From Candidimonas sp. SYP-B2681 (GTDB taxonomy: Bacteria > Pseudomonadota > Gammaproteobacteria > Burkholderiales > Burkholderiaceae_B), in the NCBI RefSeq assembly GCF_003971065.1, contig NZ_RYDV01000001.1, positions 868,001 through 932,000 of the forward strand: a stretch of DNA of 64,000 nucleotides, given 5' to 3'. The translations under genes and the position numbers were made by a program. Every line of letters begins with the position of its first letter. Within the stretch, counting starts at the first letter, position 1. This document shows positions 1 to 7,667 of this stretch, piece after piece. The notes below the pieces were generated by a model, which was given only the letters and a program-made list of their open reading frames with translations, searched no databases and was not told where the DNA came from.

Positions 1-193
1 CTTCAGGAGGGACTTCCCTGGGTGGTAGGTCAATACCGTGATCCGGCTCTACGGGAGGCGGGACATCATCGGGCCTGGGTGGCTCTGTTTCAGGCGGTCT
101 TTCGGGTGGAGTAATATCCGGCATATCGGGCGGTCGCGATGGTACATGAGCTCGTAGATAGCCGGTTTCAGAACTGCAATACGTCGACAACAT
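1..193 (-). CDS. Proline-rich hypothetical protein, 5' part only
   Basis: The frame starts at an ATG at 193 with a good ribosome site (AAGGGG, about 6 bases upstream) and runs open off the left edge, so about 64 residues are visible. After a short N-terminus (MLSTYCSSETGYLRAHVP) the chain becomes strongly biased to proline, glutamate and aspartate, with repeated PPE/PP-D units such as DITPPERPPETEPPRPDDVP. No signal peptide or membrane segment is visible. I do not recognise a function; small acidic Pro-rich proteins of this kind occur in Burkholderiales as hypothetical proteins. It is divergent from the hydrolase gene that follows. A competing frame from an ATG further in gives a Cys/His/Arg-rich chain of non-natural composition, so I prefer this one. 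Confidence 0.6.
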   Translation of the reverse strand, partial: MLSTYCSSETGYLRAHVPSRPPDMPDITPPERPPETEPPRPDDVPPPVEPDHGIDLPPREVPPE

Positions 194-302
194 ATTGGCC
201 CCTTAATTTCAATACGCTTCAGTACGGCTTTGCTAGCAATCCACGTTCCCGGGAATAAATTCCGCCTCCGAGATAACGGCTCAACCTTCAATAGCTAAAA
301 CC

Positions 303-1352
303 ATGGATTCATTGACTCAAGCAGTATTAGGCGCGGGCATTTCGGGCTCCATGCTCGGACATCGACATGGCCGGAAGGCGTTGATTGCAGGCGCGTTGCT
401 TGCTACCCTGCCCGATCTTGATGTCTTTATAGACTATGGCGACCCGCTTGCCGCCATGATCAACCATCGGGGATTCTCGCATTCCTTACTCGTTCTAACG
501 GCCCTGACTGCCTTGATTGGGTGGGGCGCAAAGCGATGTCAATCGGCGCACGGATACAAGGATGAACGTCTTTACCTGACGATTTGGCTGGTATTGATCA
601 CACATCCTTTGCTTGACGCCTTCACCAGCTATGGCACTCAACTATGGTGGCCATGGAAGCCAACTCCCAGCAGTTGGTCGAGCATTTTCGTCATAGATCC
701 TTTTTTTACCTTGCCCTTGTCATGTGCCGTATTAGCAAGCTTGATCTGGGGTCCACACGCGCGGTTGCGGCGCGTTCTGGCCTGCACCCTGGCCTTTTGC
801 GCCTTATATCTGGCTATCTCTGTGGCGGTTAAATCACATATTGAATCAAGGATCTATAAGCAGTTAGCCGAGAACGGGGTAAAAACACAAAATATGTTCT
901 CAACGCCAGAGCCATTCAATATTTTTTTATGGCGCGTTGTAGCCAAGACTACAGACGATCATTACTATGAAACAATCGCGAGCCTGTTTGACCGCGGCCC
1001 TGCCGAGACTATCTTGTTGCCTCTGAATTCCGATCTCATTGAAACCATGTCAGCCAACGCCTCGCTAAACGGGCTTAAGTGGTTCACAGGCAATTGGCTA
1101 CGCTTTGACGAAATCAACGGCCAACTCGTCGTCAGTGATTTGCGCATGGGGTTGGGTACGGGTTTCTACGCTTTTCGATTCCTTCTTGCTGAACGAACCG
1201 AGCCCGATGGCGCTTGGCAGCCCCTAAAGCCAAGATATTGGTTACCCGACCGCGACACATCTGAACTTTGGACCACCATCAAGCGTATCTGGAGTCAGAC
1301 GCCACCCATTCCATTGAATAAATGGGAACAACGCATGCATATACCCCATTAG
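303..1352 (+). CDS. Membrane-bound metal-dependent hydrolase (YdjM/DUF457 family)
   Basis: A 349-residue membrane protein. The N-terminus (MDSLTQAVLGAGISGSMLG) followed by LPDLDVF and the motif NHRGFSHS around residues 54-61 is the signature of the YdjM/DUF457 family of predicted membrane metal-dependent hydrolases; a second cluster THPLLDAFTSYGTQLWWP lies near residue 100. The His/Asp residues of these motifs are the presumed metal ligands. Hydrophobic segments fill the first 190 residues; the C-terminal 150 residues are soluble. The substrate is unknown in the family. The gene stands 27 bp before the antiporter gene on the same strand and may share its transcript. The ribosome site is weak, but there is no earlier in-frame start. 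Confidence 0.8.
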   Translation: MDSLTQAVLGAGISGSMLGHRHGRKALIAGALLATLPDLDVFIDYGDPLAAMINHRGFSHSLLVLTALTALIGWGAKRCQSAHGYKDERLYLTIWLVLITHPLLDAFTSYGTQLWWPWKPTPSSWSSIFVIDPFFTLPLSCAVLASLIWGPHARLRRVLACTLAFCALYLAISVAVKSHIESRIYKQLAENGVKTQNMFSTPEPFNIFLWRVVAKTTDDHYYETIASLFDRGPAETILLPLNSDLIETMSANASLNGLKWFTGNWLRFDEINGQLVVSDLRMGLGTGFYAFRFLLAERTEPDGAWQPLKPRYWLPDRDTSELWTTIKRIWSQTPPIPLNKWEQRMHIPH

Positions 1353-1379
1353 TGCAGGACTCCTGTAAGGAGCACATCG

Positions 1380-3263
1380 ATGGAAAATCAAGGGCTGTTA
1401 TGGCTCGCTTTGGTGTACCTGGCAGCTGGCGTAATAGCCGTGCCAATAGCGAAGCGTCTCGGACTTGGCGCAGTGTTGGGCTATCTGATTGCCGGAGTTG
1501 CCATCGGCCCTTTCGCACTGCGCCTCGTGGGCGATCAAACCGACGTCATGCATTTTGCGGAGTTCGGGGTCGTGATCATGCTTTTTCTGATCGGCCTGGA
1601 AGTTCGTCCGACCGTTTTATGGAAAATGCGTGGTGTATTTTTTGGGCTGGGAGGCGCCCAGATAATGGTTACCGGGCTAGTACTGGCGGGGACCGGCATC
1701 GCCTTCGGACTTGGATGGCGAGCTGCTTTGGCCCTTGGCTTTATCCTGTCGATTTCTTCCACGGCCATCGTACTCCAGACTTTCCAGGAAAAGAACCTCA
1801 TGCAGACGGCGGCGGGCACTGCTTCGTTTGGCATTCTTTTATTTCAGGACGTCTCGACCATTCCGATGTTCGCTGCACTGCCTTTGCTGGCGGCGGGCAA
1901 TATTGTTCCTCCAGAATCGGCGCATGGAGTGGTGGCCGGTCTTCCGGCCTGGTCACAGGCAATCGCGGTATTGGCCGCCGTTCTTCTGATTATCGTTGCA
2001 GGCCGGTACTTCACGCGACCGGTATTTCGTTTTATTGCAGCGACCCGCTCGCGAGAAATCTTCACGGCTTCTGCTCTTTTGCTGGTAATTGCCGTGGCAC
2101 TACTGATGCAAGCGGTGGGACTATCGCCCGCACTTGGGGCTTTCCTTGCCGGCGTCGTACTGGCAGACAGTGAGTTCAGGCGCGAGCTTGAAGGTGATAT
2201 AGAACCCTTCCGTGGACTCCTTCTAGGGCTGTTCTTTATCTCAGTAGGCGCTGGCATTGATTTGCACCTTGTGTCAGCGCAACCTCTGCAATTGACCGCT
2301 GGCGTTCTTGCGCTGATGGCGATCAAAGCAATGGTCATCTTCTTGATTGCTCGAGCCTTCCGGATTGAAGGGCGGGCAGCAGCGCTGACCGGCGTCGCGC
2401 TGGCCCAAGGAGGCGAGTTCAGTTTCGTACTGCTTGGCATTGCGGCGGCTCTGGGAATTATCACTCCAAGCATCTCTAGCATGGCTACAGCGGTGGTAGC
2501 CATATCCATGGCGCTCACCCCGCTGACGTTGATCGGATACCGTCGTTGGTTCGCAGCGCGCCTCTCGTCAGCACCACAGCCCGAGAACGACGCCTTTGAC
2601 TCTCGCCCAGACGCTATCGTCGCAGGGTTTGGCCGCTTCGGACAAATTGCGGCACGTCTTCTCATCGTTAATGGGTTCAAAACGTCAACCCTGGACTCCA
2701 GCATCGAACAGGTCGACCTTGTTCGGCGGTTCGGGCGGCGCATATATTATGGCGACGCTACCAGACTGGATCTACTTCACGCTGCCGGTGCTGCCGATGC
2801 AAAGCTATTGATCGTTGCTATTGACGACAGAGATCAGGCAGAAAAGCTCGTCGAGACTGCGGTCATGCATTTCCCGAATCTTAGAGTACTTGCACGTGCC
2901 TATGACAGGCGTCATGCCTACCGACTCTTGGATAAAGGCGCCCATGTCGTTGAAAGGGAAACCTTTGAGGCTGGTTTGACGTTGGGCGCGGAGGCTCTGA
3001 AAACGCTAGGCTTCAAAGAAGTTCAAGCGGCACGCGCGGCTAGACTATTCCGCCGCCACGACGAGGATATGTTTCAGGCCCTGGCCCAAGTTTGGGGTGA
3101 TGAAGAGCGCTTCATCGTTGCCTCGAAGGAAACCAGCGCGCGCATGAATGAATTGTTGGCTAGTGATATTCAACAAATGCTCAACGAGACTGAGCATGAG
3201 GCTAGCCACGGCAGGTCTGAAGACCACACTGGACTCGGGGCGCAGGTCGTGAGCAAGCATTAA
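1380..3263 (+). CDS. kefC: KefB/KefC-type K+/H+ antiporter (CPA2 family)
   Basis: 627 residues. The first ~390 residues form the CPA2 cation:proton antiporter membrane domain (about 12-13 hydrophobic segments, with FGVVIMLFLIGLEVRP near residue 65). A soluble Rossmann-type TrkA-N/RCK domain follows from about residue 405 (AIVAGFGRFGQIAARLL, then GDATRLDLL), which binds nucleotide and, in true Kef proteins, glutathione adducts. Kef systems expel K+ in exchange for H+ to acidify the cytoplasm during electrophile stress. No kefF/kefG ancillary gene is adjacent, so glutathione gating is unproven. The start at 1380 follows a ribosome site (AAGGAG). The stop TAA is followed in the same frame by a LysR-like tail (next feature), so the C-terminal ~25 residues may be affected by a rearrangement. 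Confidence 0.88.
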   Translation: MENQGLLWLALVYLAAGVIAVPIAKRLGLGAVLGYLIAGVAIGPFALRLVGDQTDVMHFAEFGVVIMLFLIGLEVRPTVLWKMRGVFFGLGGAQIMVTGLVLAGTGIAFGLGWRAALALGFILSISSTAIVLQTFQEKNLMQTAAGTASFGILLFQDVSTIPMFAALPLLAAGNIVPPESAHGVVAGLPAWSQAIAVLAAVLLIIVAGRYFTRPVFRFIAATRSREIFTASALLLVIAVALLMQAVGLSPALGAFLAGVVLADSEFRRELEGDIEPFRGLLLGLFFISVGAGIDLHLVSAQPLQLTAGVLALMAIKAMVIFLIARAFRIEGRAAALTGVALAQGGEFSFVLLGIAAALGIITPSISSMATAVVAISMALTPLTLIGYRRWFAARLSSAPQPENDAFDSRPDAIVAGFGRFGQIAARLLIVNGFKTSTLDSSIEQVDLVRRFGRRIYYGDATRLDLLHAAGAADAKLLIVAIDDRDQAEKLVETAVMHFPNLRVLARAYDRRHAYRLLDKGAHVVERETFEAGLTLGAEALKTLGFKEVQAARAARLFRRHDEDMFQALAQVWGDEERFIVASKETSARMNELLASDIQQMLNETEHEASHGRSEDHTGLGAQVVSKH

Positions 3264-3371
3264 GCAGACTGTTACTACATCGTCTATCCCGACTCCAGGC
3301 CGGAAGACGCGCTCATCAAGACATTCGTGGACTGGGTCCAGTCTTGGGATGCCGACGCCGATCAGCACCCC
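3264..3371 (+). pseudogene. Remnant of a LysR-family regulator C-terminus
   Basis: Directly after the kefC stop codon, in the same frame, the translation reads ADCYYIVYPDSRPEDALIKT and then FVDWVQSWDADADQHPA. The pattern YYxVYPxxRxxDxxxxxFxxWxxxx is the typical last helix-strand segment of GcvA-like LysR effector domains. There is no N-terminal helix-turn-helix and no start codon of its own, so only the tail of a gene is left. No stop codon closes it before it runs antisense into the FAH gene. The identification rests on about 35 residues. Confidence 0.55.
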
Positions 3372-3374
3372 GCT

Positions 3375-4547
3375 TTAAAAAAGGCCTCGCTGCTGCAGGC
3401 TGTGCATCAATTGGCGAATGCCAAAGGTCCACGGAGGCAGCGCCTCGGAGTGGCGTACGGTGTTGATCAGTGCCCCCAGCGCCGGCGTCGAAATCGAGAC
3501 GCGATCGCCCAGCTTGTGCGTAAACCCCTGCCCCTTGGCGCCGCGGTCGTCCGTAGGCGCGAATAATGTTCCAGTAAACAGCATTACACCGTCAGGATAT
3601 TGGTGATGGTGTCCTATGGTCTGGCGCACCAAGTCTAGAAGGTCGCGGCTTATCTCGCTTAAGGAACTGGACCCTTCAAGAAGGTAACCGTCTTCGCCGC
3701 GTATAGATAGGGAAATTTCCAAAGCGCGGGCATCCTCGATGGTGAAGTGATCATCCAAGACACGGATGAAGGGCCCCATGGCGCACGATCCGTTATTGTC
3801 CTTTGCTTTACCGAGCAACAGCGCGCTGCGGCCCTCAATGTCACGCAAATTCACATCATTACCCAGCGTAGCGCCTTTGACCCGGCCTTGCGAGTCGACG
3901 GCCAGGACCAGTTCGGGCTCAGGATTGTTCCATTCCGACTTCCGCAGGATACCTATTTCTTCCCCCGATCCAACGGATGAAAGCACAGGCGCTTTGGTGA
4001 ACACTTCGGCATCAGGGCCTATGCCAACTTCCAGATACTGCGACCATAAGCCGTTGGACTGAAGGAAGTCCTTGACTCTGGCCGCTTCTGGCGAGCCTGG
4101 GCGGACTTTTTGAATTGCAGTCCCGACGATCTCACTGATACTGGAACGAATTTGGTCTGCCTTGAGGGGATCCCCCGCTGCCTTTTCCTCGATAACGCGC
4201 TCCAGCATGCTGCCCACGAAAGTGACTCCACAGGCTTTGATAACCTGCAGGTCGCATGGAGCAATGAAACGAACAGCGTCCTTTTGCTGAGCCAGTGTGT
4301 TCTCCACCACTTGCTTCAGCTGCCATTCATGCCGACCGGTTTGCATGCGCAGAAACCGTGCCAGGTCATCGTGCTCGAGCAAACCACTAACCGTGGATGC
4401 CACGTGTGTGATGTCGATGACTTTGCCGTCACGCACGACCACCACGCAAGGGGCACCCTCGTGTTCCGGATCGGCGATACGCCCGACCAATGTTGCACGA
4501 AGAAGATCTTGAGGCAAAAAATGTTCAATATCCGACCATGTCATCAT
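3375..4547 (-). CDS. Fumarylacetoacetate hydrolase (FAH) family protein
   Basis: 390 residues, full length for the long COG3970-like branch of the FAH superfamily, which hydrolyses or hydrates/dehydrates 2-keto acids with a Mg2+ ion. The C-terminal half carries family features: [20 protein letters not shown] near residue 215, [20 protein letters not shown], then a region ending in [14 protein letters not shown]. The exact substrate cannot be read from sequence. Its ATG (4547) overlaps the TGA of the upstream hydroxy-acid dehydrogenase remnant by four bases (ATGA), so the two were one operon, and that partner is now broken. Being intact next to decayed genes, it may be a survivor of a lost sugar-acid or hydroxy-acid catabolic operon. 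A second ATG at 4544 is also possible. Confidence 0.8.
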   Translation of the reverse strand: MMTWSDIEHFLPQDLLRATLVGRIADPEHEGAPCVVVVRDGKVIDITHVASTVSGLLEHDDLARFLRMQTGRHEWQLKQVVENTLAQQKDAVRFIAPCDLQVIKACGVTFVGSMLERVIEEKAAGDPLKADQIRSSISEIVGTAIQKVRPGSPEAARVKDFLQSNGLWSQYLEVGIGPDAEVFTKAPVLSSVGSGEEIGILRKSEWNNPEPELVLAVDSQGRVKGATLGNDVNLRDIEGRSALLLGKAKDNNGSCAMGPFIRVLDDHFTIEDARALEISLSIRGEDGYLLEGSSSLSEISRDLLDLVRQTIGHHHQYPDGVMLFTGTLFAPTDDRGAKGQGFTHKLGDRVSISTPALGALINTVRHSEALPPWTFGIRQLMHSLQQRGLF

Positions 4548-4822
4548 GATTTCTCTGCAAATCTCAAAGGATTATCGAGGCACTGCATGTCGATGTCATT
4601 GACGTCCTTGAGTCCCATCAATGTCGTGGATGTTTCCATTTCATTCTTGAGTATCGTAAACAGTTTTTCTGAACCATTCCGTCCTCCGCAGGCCAGGCTG
4701 GAAACGGTACACCTTACCCCATCCAACTGGCGACCGCCATGATTGAATACCACGATGGCATCGCAGCCGCTATCGATCGCCTTACGAGCATCTTCAGAAG
4801 TAAGAATGACAATAGCGTCGCT
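4544..4822 (-). pseudogene. Remnant of FMN-dependent alpha-hydroxy-acid dehydrogenase (LldD-like)
   Basis: Reading from a stop codon at 4823-4825 the frame gives [20 protein letters not shown] followed by [12 protein letters not shown]. This matches the FMN-binding and catalytic segment of LldD / glycolate oxidase family enzymes (consensus [11 protein letters not shown]; His and Arg are the substrate-binding residues). The sequence then jumps to a C-terminal segment like the family's final helix ([18 protein letters not shown]). The normal ~60 residues between them, with the GGVRRGxD and GRP motifs, are missing. The N-terminal two thirds are also absent. So this is a fragment with an internal deletion. 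Its stop overlaps the FAH start (ATGA), which shows the former operon. Confidence 0.7.
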
Positions 4823-4851
4823 CTAGCTGGTGAGCGTGGCGTTGCTTACGT

Positions 4852-4875
4852 CTGGATAAGACAGGGTTTATCCAG
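4852..4875 (+). other. Hairpin just upstream of arfB
   Basis: CTGGATAA and TTATCCAG form an 8-bp perfect stem with an 8-base loop, 15 bases before the arfB start. No T-run follows, so it is not a standard terminator. Function unknown; it could shield the weak ribosome site or be a scar of the decayed region. Confidence 0.4.
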
Positions 4876-4889
4876 TACTATTGCTTCCC

Positions 4890-5307
4890 ATGTACCATGT
4901 ATACGACGCCGTTTTTCTTGATGAACGCGAGATCGAGTTTTCCATGATTCGCACAAGGCTCTGGCGGCCAGAATGTGAATAAGGTCTCGAGTGCAGTTCA
5001 CCTGCGCTTCGATATCCGCAAATCTTCGTTGCCCGAAGAATGCAAAGCCTCTTTAATGGCTATACCCGATCGGCGCCTGTCTAAAGATGGCATCATCGTC
5101 ATTAAAGCGCAGTCTTTCCGGAGCCAGGAAAAGAACCGATCACAAGCATCTGAGCGCCTTATCGAGATGATCCGCGCAGCGGTACATCAACAGGCGTTGC
5201 GCAAGCCAACGCGCCCTACCCGCGCTTCGCAACGTCGACGGGTACAACACAAGACATTACACGGTGAAGTCAAGCGGCTGCGCGCTAAAGTGGGCGATTT
5301 CCACTAA
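4890..5307 (+). pseudogene. arfB: ArfB/YaeJ ribosome-rescue factor gene with a frameshift
   Basis: ArfB is a peptidyl-tRNA hydrolase of the class I release-factor family that frees stalled ribosomes. Starting at 4890 the frame reads MYHVYDAVFLDEREIEFSMI, matching the normal N-terminus. At about 4950 the reading must move to another frame (two bases missing, or one extra) to continue AQGSGGQNVNKVSSAVHLRF with the catalytic GGQ motif. The rest is intact to a basic C-terminal tail (RRR, K, LR residues) that enters the mRNA channel, ending at 5307. The only ATG in the second frame, at 4975, lies after GGQ, so no functional protein is expected without frameshifting. It may be a real mutation or an assembly error. 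Confidence 0.8.
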
Positions 5308-5369
5308 TAGCCACCGCCTCACGACCCATGCAATGACCCACCACGCAACAGCAGAAAGCAGGATAACCA

Positions 5370-5933
5370 ATGACTGCAGAACAGAGTGACGACACCGTTT
5401 TAGAGGCGACCCGGCAATGGCTGCTTCGTGCAGTCATAGGACTGAACTTATGCCCTTTTGCGAAAAGCGTCTATATAAAAGAACAGATCCGATATGTAGT
5501 CAGCCACGCAAACACGGAAGACGACTTGATGACGCAATTGGAAACGGAATTGCTATACCTATTCGATGCCGACCCTTCTCAGGTGGACACCACCTTGCTT
5601 ATTGCTCCGTTCGCTCTTGACGACTTTCTTGACTACAACGATTTTCTGCGACGTGCCAATCATTTATTGAAACGTATGCGACTGAAAGGTGAACTCCAGA
5701 TCGCCAGCTTCCATCCTCAGTATCAGTTCAGCGATAGCGAGCCCGGAGCCATAGAAAATTACACTAATCGCGCCCCGTATCCGACGTTGCATCTGCTTCG
5801 TGAAACTAGCATCACGCGTGCCGTCGAATCCTTTCCCGATCCCGCATCGATTTACGAACGCAATCAGGAAACCCTGCGACAGCTGGGGATCGAAGGGTGG
5901 CACGCGATTCTCCACCCGCCCCGCCAAGACTAA
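5370..5933 (+). CDS. DUF1415 domain-containing protein
   Basis: 187 residues, the usual size of the DUF1415 family, which is widespread in Gammaproteobacteria and Betaproteobacteria and has no assigned function. The family hallmarks are visible: WLLRAVIGLNLCPFAKSVY near residues 17-35, a Cys-containing segment, and FHPQYQFSDSEPGAIENYTN in the second half with several conserved Asp/Asn residues and a following RAPYPTLHLLRE. No signal peptide or membrane segment. It follows the broken arfB by 62 bp on the same strand and is convergent with the zinc transporter gene. Confidence 0.85.
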   Translation: MTAEQSDDTVLEATRQWLLRAVIGLNLCPFAKSVYIKEQIRYVVSHANTEDDLMTQLETELLYLFDADPSQVDTTLLIAPFALDDFLDYNDFLRRANHLLKRMRLKGELQIASFHPQYQFSDSEPGAIENYTNRAPYPTLHLLRETSITRAVESFPDPASIYERNQETLRQLGIEGWHAILHPPRQD

Positions 5934-5962
5934 GGTTTTATTGTTGCCCGGTCATGGCACAT

Positions 5963-6883
5963 TTATCCCAGCGCGGTATCCAGGAACATCATCACGCAAA
6001 AGCCCGCCATCAAACCAATCGTGGCGGGAGTTTGATGGCCATTGCGATGAGTCTCCGGAATGACTTCATGGGACACGACAAAGATCATTGCTCCTGCCGC
6101 GAGGCCCAGGCTAATGGGATAGCCCAGTGCAAGACCACTGGATATACCGATTCCGACCAGTGCTCCGATAGGTTCCATCACGCCCGAAGCCATCGCAATC
6201 AAAATGGCCCGCGTGGTGGATAAGCCCCCGGCACGTAAGGCCAATGCCACCGCGAGCCCTTCAGGGATATCCTGAATTGCAATAGCGGCGGTCAAAGGCA
6301 GGCCGACGTCCATGTCGCCTTTGGAAAAGCTTACCCCTATCGCCATGCCCTCCGGCAGATTATGCAGGACTATGGCAAGCACAAATAGCCAAACGCCGTT
6401 GAGCCGATCTGTGGCGGGTCCGCGCGGGCCCGTACTTTCATGCCTGTGCGGAGTGAAGTAGTCCAGACCCAGCATAAGCAGCACGCCAAGAGTCAATCCT
6501 AATACGACCACAAGTGCGCCACCGGGACCACTATTAGTCAATGTTTTACCCGCATCAAGTCCGGGTAAAATCAAGGAAAACGAGCTGGCTGCGAGCATCA
6601 TGCCAGCCGCGAAACCTAGCATCGTGTCTTGGGTACGAACCGAGATGTTTCGCAGCCCGCTGGCCAATAAGGCCCCCAATGCTGTTGCCCCGAAACCGGC
6701 CGCGCCGCCCAGGGCCGCATAGTGCAGGTTGGTATGGTCTACGCTGGCCAAGGCATTGTATCCACCTGCCAGTACAAGCCAGACCATGCCCACCGTGGCC
6801 GCGCCTAGGCCCAATGCCACGAAGGGAGTCTTCCGTGCCTGGGCAATCCATGCACGGCGTAACGTTTGCGTCGCTGTCTGCAT
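5963..6883 (-). CDS. ZIP-family metal importer, BbZIP ortholog
   Basis: 306 residues with about eight membrane segments. ZIP proteins move Zn2+, Cd2+ or Fe2+ across the inner membrane into the cytoplasm. The two core motifs are intact: HNLPEGMAIG (residues 174-183) and QDIPEGLAVA (204-213). Counting through the chain, M96, H174, N175, E178, Q204, D205, E208 and E237 fall exactly three positions before the metal ligands I recall for the structurally solved Bordetella bronchiseptica BbZIP (M99, H177, N178, E181, Q207, D208, E211, E240), and the flanks are close to identical (GLAAGAMIFVVSHEVIPETH). This is therefore a true ortholog with the full binuclear site. It stands alone, convergent with DUF1415; no Zur-type box was noticed upstream. 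Confidence 0.93.
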   Translation of the reverse strand: MQTATQTLRRAWIAQARKTPFVALGLGAATVGMVWLVLAGGYNALASVDHTNLHYAALGGAAGFGATALGALLASGLRNISVRTQDTMLGFAAGMMLAASSFSLILPGLDAGKTLTNSGPGGALVVVLGLTLGVLLMLGLDYFTPHRHESTGPRGPATDRLNGVWLFVLAIVLHNLPEGMAIGVSFSKGDMDVGLPLTAAIAIQDIPEGLAVALALRAGGLSTTRAILIAMASGVMEPIGALVGIGISSGLALGYPISLGLAAGAMIFVVSHEVIPETHRNGHQTPATIGLMAGFCVMMFLDTALG

Positions 6884-6955
6884 ATTATCCCGGTGATCTT
6901 ATGTAGCGGAACAAGACACTGGAGTATATGACAGACTGAATTCCTGAATTGGTCT

Positions 6956-7534
6956 CTATTCTAATTTAGTGATTTTAGTGCCCTCAAGATTCAGATTGGC
7001 CATCAGCCCTTGATTTGTCATGACAAAAACGCTTACGGGTTGTGTGGCAGTATTGAAATCCACCATCCCGTTGGCGCCCACCTTGATTAGGGCAACGGAA
7101 GCGTCAACGCCGACGGTCCATCCTTGGCTCGCCCTGAACTTATCCAAAGCTTCTTGCGTCATGAATAAGAAAATAATAGCCTTCGATTGCGCGCCTATCT
7201 GAAATCCGAACGAACCGGTCACAGTACTGTAGTAGCCGACTGTTTTTTCGTGAACCCGCAAAGCGCCCTCGCCATACTGCCCACCCACGATAAATCCGGC
7301 TGCCAATACCGATGGAAATACCAGTACGCCGCGAGCTTTATTGACCAGTTCACGCGACCCTCCTACCGTGTTGAAAAGGCGTTCCAGCGTGATGTTCACA
7401 TCGCCATCAATTTTCTGCTGCTTGGCGGCGCCTTTTGGCGTGGTAGACGTCGGGGTCGTAGTGCAACCTGACAATAGCAACGCTGTCGCGCCCAATGACA
7501 ACGCTGATCCGAATAAGAATTCCCTTTTTTTCAT
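6956..7534 (-). CDS. SYLF/Ysc84-domain lipoprotein
   Basis: 192 residues. The N-terminus MKKREFLFGSALSLGATALL followed by LSGC is a lipoprotein signal with the acylated Cys near residue 24. After a Thr/Lys-rich linker comes a SYLF (DUF500/Ysc84) lipid-binding domain: ARGVLVFPSVLAAGFIVGGQ, YGEGAL, then GSFGFQIGAQSKAIIFLFMT and a C-terminal beta region. Such proteins are common in Burkholderiales as BPSL1445-like lipoproteins anchored in the outer or inner membrane; their role is unknown beyond lipid binding. It is monocistronic by spacing, with clear gaps on both sides. Confidence 0.88.
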   Translation of the reverse strand: MKKREFLFGSALSLGATALLLSGCTTTPTSTTPKGAAKQQKIDGDVNITLERLFNTVGGSRELVNKARGVLVFPSVLAAGFIVGGQYGEGALRVHEKTVGYYSTVTGSFGFQIGAQSKAIIFLFMTQEALDKFRASQGWTVGVDASVALIKVGANGMVDFNTATQPVSVFVMTNQGLMANLNLEGTKITKLE

Positions 7535-7667
7535 ATGGTTCTCCGTAACATCGATAAAACGTTATTGACGATAGGCTCCGCTAAAAGCGGCCGGCGTACT
7601 CAGCTCGGTCTGCTTACGTCAGGCTCTACAGCAAGCTTTGTGCCTATAGAGCCAGGAGAACATAGGC

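Noticed and set aside
49-291. An 80-codon frame on the minus strand covering the left edge
   Set aside because: Cys/His/Arg-rich translation; the alternative frame starting at 193 has a ribosome site and a coherent proline-rich repeat pattern.
1322-2173. Open frame of 283 codons overlapping the kefC start in another frame
   Set aside because: Arg/Cys/Trp-rich translation without recognisable domains; shadow of the kefC codons.
1844-2743. Long open frame antisense to kefC (about 300 codons)
   Set aside because: Composition is Arg/Ser/Pro-rich and non-family, it lies wholly within a well-supported gene, and GC-rich codon bias creates such mirrors.
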